A stretch of 64,000 bases of DNA from Eucriotettix oculatus (lineage: Eukaryota; Arthropoda; Insecta; Orthoptera; Tetrigidae), in NCBI GenBank assembly GCA_034510155.1, contig CM067376.1:115687493-115751492 (forward strand), given 5' to 3'. A model generated the notes under the pieces. The model saw only the letters and a list, made by a program, of their open reading frames with translations. It had not been told where the DNA came from and made no database searches. Both the position numbers and the translations under genes were made by a program. Within the stretch, counting starts at the first letter, position 1; every line of letters starts with the position of its first letter. This document shows positions 57,702 through 64,000 of this stretch, one piece after another.

Positions 57702-57935
57702 TTAGAAATAATGACTAATCATTGAGTACCTCCGTCCAACACTCCTGCTTGATGTTACTACCACGACCAGGTGGCTTCTATGTCTCAATATCTCACAATT
57801 AACAATCTTAACGTATTCGGGATTTGGATAATATGGATCGATAACAATGTCTCTTCCATACGTTGGAATGTAATATTTAGTCCCGCAGACTGGTAGCATT
57901 GTCTGGACATTAATAATCAAGTTAACTGCGCACAT
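57702..57935 (-). CDS. Unrecognised 77-codon frame, possible exon or gene remnant
   Basis: An ATG-initiated minus frame contains two cysteines spaced 30 apart (PVCGTKYYIPTYGRDIVIDP, then NCEILRHRSH) and a Tyr/Pro-rich centre DPYYPNPEYVKI. The composition is more protein-like than chance frames of AT-rich DNA and could suit an extracellular protein. An AG acceptor-like TGCGCAG precedes the third codon on the minus strand. I cannot name a family, and no flanking exon was found. It may be chance. Confidence 0.2.
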   Translation of the reverse strand: MCAVNLIINVQTMLPVCGTKYYIPTYGRDIVIDPYYPNPEYVKIVNCEILRHRSHLVVVVTSSRSVGRRYSMISHYF

Positions 57936-58029
57936 TAGAAATGTTTTGCAACATATAAAATCATCAATCGAAATAAAGCCAAGTTAATCCAGTTAGCGAT
58001 ACTAGTTCACTAAATTAGCCTTTCCACAA

Positions 58030-58300
58030 AGTTCTCACATGCCGAGGCACCTTCGCCTATTTTATGAGGTGTATGTCCTAGGGTCAAAGGCCTTAGGCAA
58101 ACGGTAGGAATTGTTCGCTGATCTCATTGGAACAGTCGGCCATATAACTCTTAACTGGTGGAGACACGTAAAAGAGAATGCTGCGACCCCACTCCCGTCA
58201 TTCGGAAGGGCGTGATAATTGCGCCCAATGTTCGACCTTCCTGATGCAGGACTGTAGCGTCGGGTTATTATATCTCCTCGTTGCAGTATGATTCATTTTC
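58030..58300. promoter_or_regulatory. GC-richer island, candidate regulatory element
   Basis: CTATTTTATGAGGTGTATG (T-box/Abd-B-like words) precedes GGGTCAAAGGCC (58081-58092), a DR1-like HNF4/RXR-type word. CGTGATAATTGCGCCCAATG lies near 58210. No repeat or coding signature. Inferred. Confidence 0.37.
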
Positions 58301-59324
58301 CATTCATACATATCTTGTGAACAATAAACGCCTTCAACTGTTATTAATCCAAATAAAATTCAGTTATAGCATTTATAAATGTTCCAAAATACAGAAAGTA
58401 TTATAAGTTGAGTTCTTTCTTTTCATTTATATTGTAGCACCTTTTATGGATCTTTTGATTCTTACAATTTCGGTATAAACAAACTTTAGCATAGTTTAGT
58501 CCAGTAGATCATCATTTCGCAAGAATTAGTAAACTGAAGAGCTCTGGATATATCTCCTCACTCATGGGCCAACTGTAAGTGATTGACACACCAGTACGAA
58601 TAATATTAAAATGAAGCCAGAACATGAATTGTTGCCTTTTACAGCGCTTCATTTCCTTTCGCGGGAAAGTTTTTGCATCCGCTATTTATTAATGGAACGT
58701 TGACAGTACGAATTGAGTACATATAACAACCAAAATAAATATTTTAAACTTGTGCTTTGATATTGTAGAGAAAATCATTATAGAGAAATTCCTCATAACG
58801 GTAAATAGTACTCTTAAATAATTTATTTCGTTTGGAAGATTTGTCCTTATTAATTCATATTCTCCCTATTAACTTGAAATAAAAGTATAAAAAAACAATA
58901 ATTATAGTGGTTGAATAATGCGTTCTGTAAAATTTTGGTTCCAAATAAAATAAATTATTTAAGAATACCCGTCACCGTCAAAATGTGTTTCCAAGGATTT
59001 TAAATTAAATTCAAAATTTAGATTAACGAGCTGAAATTACACAGAAATTATGTAGATGAATTGTAGAGTTTATTTTATTAATTATGACCAATAAAAATTA
59101 ATCAATAGATCAGTGTTGGTTTTGACATTAAGTGAATGACCGTTAGGTCTAATATGTAACATCTTAGATACAAATCTTGATTTATAATATCTATTTTTAG
59201 CTAAAACTTATAAATTGCCCCACTTTATTTATTTTTTTAGTTTTATTTAGAATCGCTACTGCTAATGGCTATTAGCAACTTTCTACAGTTTGGGAGATAT
59301 TTTTTTGTAGGGATTTTCGGCTTG
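58301..59324. other. AT-rich stretch, nothing recognised
   Basis: Nothing supported. Confidence 0.4.
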
Positions 59325-59431
59325 ATAACTTACACACACACTCAACGATCATGTCCATGTCAGGATTCGAACCTGGTTCTCTATGGTACGAGACAGCGAG
59401 CTAACCACTATTCCATAGGAGGCAGACCTCA
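59325..59431 (-). mobile_element. tRNA-derived SINE
   Basis: The minus strand reads GGTCTGCCTCCTATGGAATA, then GTGGTTAGCTCGCTG (A-box), then a perfect B-box GGTTCGAATCC and a short GACATGGACATGATCG body. The head matches the other SINEs, the body does not, so it is a distinct subfamily. Confidence 0.85.
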
Positions 59432-59779
59432 GGTTGTTCAATGGTAAAAGTCCAAAATATATTTCAAAATAATTAAAATTTTTTTTTGAAAGTTGTATGC
59501 AAGTTCCATGATTGTAGAGATGAGTAGTAAATCAAAATGGAACATTCATTTTAACCAATAAAATTTATACCACTTATAAATATTACATAAAATTAATGTT
59601 ATATTTGTCGTTCACTATTTGTTTGTTTTGTATGAATAAAATAATCGGCCAGGCTAAGGAAAAACAAGTAGAAAGGGAATACCTGGGTGTTGAAAATTGC
59701 AACTAATTTTGAAGAAATTCTGAAAGATGAAGCTGTTGTACATGACAAGAACGCATGAACAACAAACCAGACTGATGCA
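59432..59779. other. AT-rich stretch, nothing recognised
   Basis: A 75-codon minus frame (59826-59599) has no motif. Confidence 0.35.
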
Positions 59780-60130
59780 TCCCTAGGAAAGAGCCGCTTC
59801 TGTCCGTTGGGACGGAGAGGGCGCATTAGCGTGCACTTCCGCGCCAGATTACGCCTTCCCTGGGCGCCGATACCGACATTAGCGCATCATCTATTCATGT
59901 TACCGCCGCCAGGGCATTCTTCGCTTTGTTGTTGCACGCGATAGGTGATATTCCCCCGGTGAGCTGCAAACAACAGCCTGTCATTTTATCTGCAAAGGGC
60001 AACGCACCGGCACAACTTCCATGTCGTCATGCGAATGCCCAGATTTCAGTGCCAACATACCAGAATTATCGGGCACTGCTGAAGCGCCGTCAAGTTTTCA
60101 GCACAAGGGAGAATGGACAACTTTCATCTT
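59780..60130. promoter_or_regulatory. GC-richer island, strong regulatory-element candidate
   Basis: About 350 bp of complex sequence: GGAGAGGGCGCATTAGCGTG, CCAGATTACGCC, CCGACATTAGCGCATC, CCTGTCATTTTATCTGC and ATGTCGTCATGCGAATG. ATTAGCG occurs twice. A donor-like CCG/GTGAGC lies at 59958. The 71-codon frame (59926-60141) shows no domain. Regulatory role inferred. Confidence 0.4.
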
Positions 60131-60706
60131 ACCTGCGTTAATTTGTTATCATGATTTAAAAAGGTCAAGGTAAAACCATTAGTTCAAACTGGACCTTAAA
60201 ATTGATGAGATCTCAACAACAAATACCCTTAATTAATTTCTATTTGTTCTCTGTATTTTAAATAATTATTTGACATCAGCGCTAGAAGGTGATCCGAAAA
60301 AAATACTTTGCATGATTGTGCTTCCATCACTCCATATGGCCTGCTATCAGATGTATATATTATTTTCCTGTTGGAGTAGAACGTGGAGTAATCTATCTTA
60401 TTGTAGTTGTATTCATGATAGTTTTGTCCGTAATTTTGAGTATAAGGTACTTGAGACGTTGTAGAAATATATCAATTCCACAGGCCAGTTATAATGAGAC
60501 TGGGGGTATTAAATATTAATTTAATTTGTAATAAGTTATTAGGTTAGATTAAATAAAAAATAAAATAAAATTTATTCACAGAAAACAAAAGTAAACAAGT
60601 GCAAAACTTAGGGTCCAATTAAAAAATTTATCACGCCTAGCTCAGCTTACAATCAATGTCATAAGGGTCGTTTGTGGGGATTTTTCAGACGAACGACCGT
60701 CATGAC
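60131..60706. other. Unassigned stretch
   Basis: AT-rich, with two short overlapping hydrophobic frames (60270-60519) that are not recognised. Confidence 0.3.
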
Positions 60707-62006
60707 TGGTATATATTAAATATTATAAAATAAATAGTATTTTGACAGACACAAGTCTACTGGGTAAATAAACGGGCGTTGTTAAGACCTTTCGTATACA
60801 ACTGCATAAGCTACCTGCGTCTACGATAGCCCTGCCACTCTCGCTAGTTGATAATCAATATGAAACACTGTAATGTATGGTGTTTCAGACGCATTTCAGA
60901 CAGTGACACAGTCACGCATCTCTTTTTCGTTTGTGAAACGGCGGCTTCCTTCTCCCTTTTCGTAACTCAGTCTGCTTCCGCATTCATTAGGCGACTTCTT
61001 TCCTGTGATGAATTCTGCCTTTGGTACCCGGTCTCCTTTCTACCAATTCTTGGGCCACCTTCTGCTCGCTGCCATCTATCTTCTTTTAAGTTTGCCCCCA
61101 GATTAGATTGCAAACTTTTCTCACTCTCAAGCGACTTTTTCCTAATTTCTGATGTTCATGCAAAATTCCAAACTCTATCCTTCATCTCATCACCAACTTC
61201 CTACTTGCAAATTTCTTTCCCGACTGCATCAACTTCTATTCCACGACTGCCCAACTAATTCCTCCTTCATATGTCCATGCTCGACTGCTGAAATTTCTCT
61301 CATCCATCCTCGCAGATCATCTCGTTCACCCACCCTACCAATTCAAATGCAACTTGGCCCGCGGTTTGTCTCCCCAATTTCTGGAAATGGAAACGCACTT
61401 CAAAATTCCCGGGCTCAAGAAACTGGACTCAGGTACCAGATTTTTAGTCCCCAAACGGTCGATCTGTCACGTTCGGGACTCCAATGTCCGCTTATCTGGT
61501 GCCTCGATGATTACCCCAATATGTCTTCACCCAATGGCAAAATAAAATGGCGATTGCCACATACAGTCATTACACAGTTTATTATGATCTCCCAATCATT
61601 ACTGTTTTTTGGGATACTTTCTAGCTTAAATATTGTGTTGATTCTTCTTAGTATTGACTGCAAGGGAGCTTGATAGATGGCGCGAAGAATCTGATACCAT
61701 GACTGTCAGTGGGTCAGGATGGTTACGGATTCAGGGACCGGTTCGTTTGACAAATGCTGAATTTGACTTGGACGTGGCGATTGCTGAGACCGAACGTGGC
61801 CAGGTATATGAATCCCAGAGCACACACCATACTCGCACATTACATTTTTTTATATCGATTATCAAGTAGCGAGAGTGGCAGGGCTATCGTAGGCACAGGT
61901 GGCTTATGCAGTTTTATACGAAAGGTCTTAATAACGCCCATTTATTTACCCAGTGGACTTGTGTCTATTAAAAATCTATTTATTTTAAAATATTTAATAT
62001 ATACCA
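60707..62006. mobile_element. 1.3-kb DNA-transposon-like element with long TIRs
   Basis: Left arm 60707-60861 and right arm 61851-62006 are inverted copies of about 155 bp, roughly 90 percent identical by eye. Shared words include CTACGATAGCCCTGCCACTC and TTAAGACCTTTCGTATA. The 990-bp interior has a pyrimidine-rich first half and open frames of 136 and 173 codons (60848-61258, 61152-61673). Their Ser/Pro/Leu-rich text has no DDE transposase signature. A target-site duplication was not found. Probably non-autonomous. Confidence 0.82.
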
Positions 62007-62299
62007 ATTTTATGGTTACAATAATAATAGTAAAAATCCACAATTTACTTAATTTAAAGTTAACGTATCCGCAACTGTAAAAGCATGAAAATTCAAATTT
62101 TCTGCATTTTATAAAACTTTATTGTTAGTTATGTATAGAGAATGATTGAATAAGAACCTGAATTATGATTATTTTTTCACTGACATTGACCATGTAGCGC
62201 AATTTATTATTATTTTATTTCACATTTTAATTTACATAAAATCTAAATTACCGCTTTAAATGCACGTCCCTTAAAATCGTTACAAGTCACATGCAACTA
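62007..62299. other. AT-rich spacer
   Basis: Nothing supported. Confidence 0.4.
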
Positions 62300-62720
62300 A
62301 TTCCCCCAATAAGCTTCCAGCTAATAATAGCCCAGGACTAAACAGTTTCCCGGAAGCGCAGGTGCGTAACTAGAAGAGGAAAACTTCTCATCCAACTATG
62401 GGGAAAATTGTAACAGAATTGGAATGGTGGTGCTAATACTAATTCCCACCAATTAGTTAAACTGTATGAGAAAGAGGGAGGGGAGGACAGGAGGCCAGAT
62501 GTGCAGACGGAGAGGAAAACACTTTTTGGTTATAATTGACAGAGTAAGAATCTTAGGAGACGGCGAGATGAACAGATGGGTAAACACGTGGCCGTATGAA
62601 CCGGGATTTGCTTCCAGCCCTCTGGCAGAAATCCTGCTCTGGTAAGTCGTCGGAAACTTCTTTCTCGGAGTTTTTCTGACAGCTAAATTTCTATCAAGTT
62701 TCCATAACGAAACACGGTAA
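62300..62720. promoter_or_regulatory. GC-richer island, candidate regulatory element
   Basis: It contains CCAGCTAATAATAGCCCAGG, GGTGGTGCTAATACTAATTC and CCCACCAATTAGTTAAACTG, then a purine-rich run. Several TAAT-core words lie within 150 bp. The 98-codon minus frame (62749-62453) crosses it without a domain signature. Inferred. Confidence 0.35.
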
Positions 62721-63044
62721 CCTGGGGGTAGAATTACATGTTGGAGCATTCGGAAATATTTTTAACTTAGCTCATTTTATTTTATATGCATATATATATA
62801 TATTGTTTTTAATTAAATAATTTATTTTAATAAATGTAGAAGTTTTAAATTTAAATTCAGCTAAAATTAGTTTCTTTTAATTCATGGTAGTACCATAAAT
62901 TAATCTAAGTAAATAATTTCTCACTTATTTATTAGAAGTTTCCTCGTATACGTAAAGCTTTTTTTTATTGAATTGTAGATTGTATGGTACTTTTTATTGT
63001 AAAGCTACGTGAAATTGATGAATATTAAAAATTATAAAATAATA
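62721..63044. other. AT-rich stretch, nothing recognised
   Basis: A short (AT)n run near 62788-62803; otherwise nothing. Confidence 0.4.
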
Positions 63045-63225
63045 TCTTCTTCTTTGGCCCATGGAAGGCCTGAGCCAACTGCGGACTGTCGTCTTGTATG
63101 ACACATTCCAAATTTGGAGTGACACGTGGTTAGCGAATCTATTCTCCGTCTCCATGACAACACAAACACCCAAGCCCATGCCAAATTTGAACAAATGCTA
63201 GTTACTAAACCACAGGAGGTCGGAA
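63045..63225 (-). mobile_element. tRNA-derived SINE, long subfamily, degraded head
   Basis: The minus strand starts CCGACCTCCTGTGGTTTAGT, with a decayed B-box. The body blocks TGGGTGTTTGTGTTGTCATG, CACGTGTCACTCCAAATTTG and CGACAGTCCGCAGTTGGCTC are shared with the 51.2-kb copy. The tail ends in AAAGAAGAAGATA. Confidence 0.82.
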
Positions 63226-63694
63226 TGAAATAATATGCCAAATACAATAAGTATATATTTTATGGACAGAATAAATAGGCAAGTAATGAGGCATTTAATG
63301 ATTAATCCTCATGGACCTACGACAGCCTAGCCTCAATCTCTAGTTATTACACTATAAATAAATGCTTCTATACCCATAGATACAGGTAACAACTTATTTA
63401 ATCTTTTTTGCAATTACCATTATATTATTATGAAATATTCTGAAATCATTTAATATCAATTATTAATAATTTTATTAAAACTTGAAGCAAGGATAAAGTC
63501 AATATTAGGATAATTAAACTGTTCGTTCGCAGAACTTCATTTTTATAGTCGAACTTGTATACTGAAAACTTTTAATGAATACATCTTGAAGCATTACATT
63601 CCTAAAAGTAAATACAGTGACAGATGGGACGGAATGAGGACCATTTACTTGCTGTATTTACGTTTCGATACGTTTTATTTATAAGTTTCAAACT
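63226..63694. other. AT-rich stretch, nothing recognised
   Basis: Nothing supported. Confidence 0.4.
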
Positions 63695-63982
63695 GTGTTT
63701 GATGATCCGAGTTCTGAAAAGAATAACGTTGGATCTGTGGAATTATATGCCAAACAGTCTACAGATACTCGATCCTTCTCCCCCCCTGTAAATGCTGTGA
63801 GAGATTCACAAATATTTGCCGACGACTTTAAAGAAGAACGCAAATATTGCCAAGGAATTTTCATCTACTTCTCCTTGAGTCCTTTTGGTGGACGATATGA
63901 TCTTAGCAAACAAATGGGATTTCAAAGGATGAAACATCCATCCTCCTCCTATACCTCACAGAGATCAATTAAATGTAAATAA
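63695..63982 (+). CDS. Unrecognised 95-codon frame
   Basis: An open frame (no ATG at its start) with acidic and Ser/Tyr-rich text such as FDDPSSEKNNVGSVELYAKQ and SQIFADDFKEERKYCQG. No family recognised. The composition is more balanced than neighbouring DNA. It could be a gene or transposon scrap, or chance. Confidence 0.18.
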   Translation: MFDDPSSEKNNVGSVELYAKQSTDTRSFSPPVNAVRDSQIFADDFKEERKYCQGIFIYFSLSPFGGRYDLSKQMGFQRMKHPSSSYTSQRSIKCK

Positions 63983-64000
63983 TAGAATCGTTAAAGGCTA

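Noticed and set aside
1..64000. CRISPR arrays, prokaryotic operons, phage or plasmid features
   Set aside because: No direct-repeat/spacer arrays and no ribosome-binding-site-preceded gene series. The sequence is plainly eukaryotic repeat-rich DNA.

Overview
This is a window of AT-rich eukaryotic nuclear DNA, most likely from an arthropod and probably an insect with a large, repeat-rich genome. The evidence is the combination of insect-type non-LTR retrotransposons, tRNA-derived SINEs, Helitron ends with a CTAG terminus, and a MADF-domain fragment. I found no intact protein-coding gene, rRNA or tRNA gene, CRISPR array or prokaryotic feature. Nearly all long open frames are decayed transposon pieces or chance frames.

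Layout. 1-11 kb: LINE fragments (1.1-1.5, 3.3-4.6, 7.0-8.3 and 9.4-10.9 kb), a cluster of three tRNA-like SINEs (1.8-2.4 kb), a 58-bp palindrome and a 219-bp foldback. 11-23 kb: mostly AT-rich DNA with GC-richer islands, one Helitron end (15.99 kb), a LINE tail (20.8 kb) and a MADF pseudogene (21.3-21.6 kb). 25.7 kb: the best exon candidate, 77 bp bounded by splice-like sites. 26-36 kb: several copies of one LINE family (here 'family A'), an (AT)n(AG)n microsatellite and one copy of an unclassified dispersed repeat. 36.8-41.1 kb: a LINE tail, a complete-looking non-autonomous Helitron, the second copy of the dispersed repeat, and a Jockey-like LINE tail. 47.1-49.7 kb: a stack of nested or adjacent elements. 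51.2-53.2 kb: a family A LINE split by a 0.75-kb insertion. 55.5-55.85 kb: a LINE tail duplicated as an inverted repeat. 57-63 kb: three SINEs, an unassigned 77-codon frame and a 1.3-kb element with terminal inverted repeats of about 155 bp.

Between the transposons lie about two dozen islands of roughly 100-500 bp. They are visibly GC-richer, lack repeat or coding signatures, and carry homeodomain-like, GATA-like or nuclear-receptor-like words. I infer that the window is intronic or intergenic DNA of a developmental locus and that these are candidate cis-regulatory elements. That inference needs a cross-species alignment, which I cannot run. Percent identities and family names are eye estimates, and LINE family letters are local labels.
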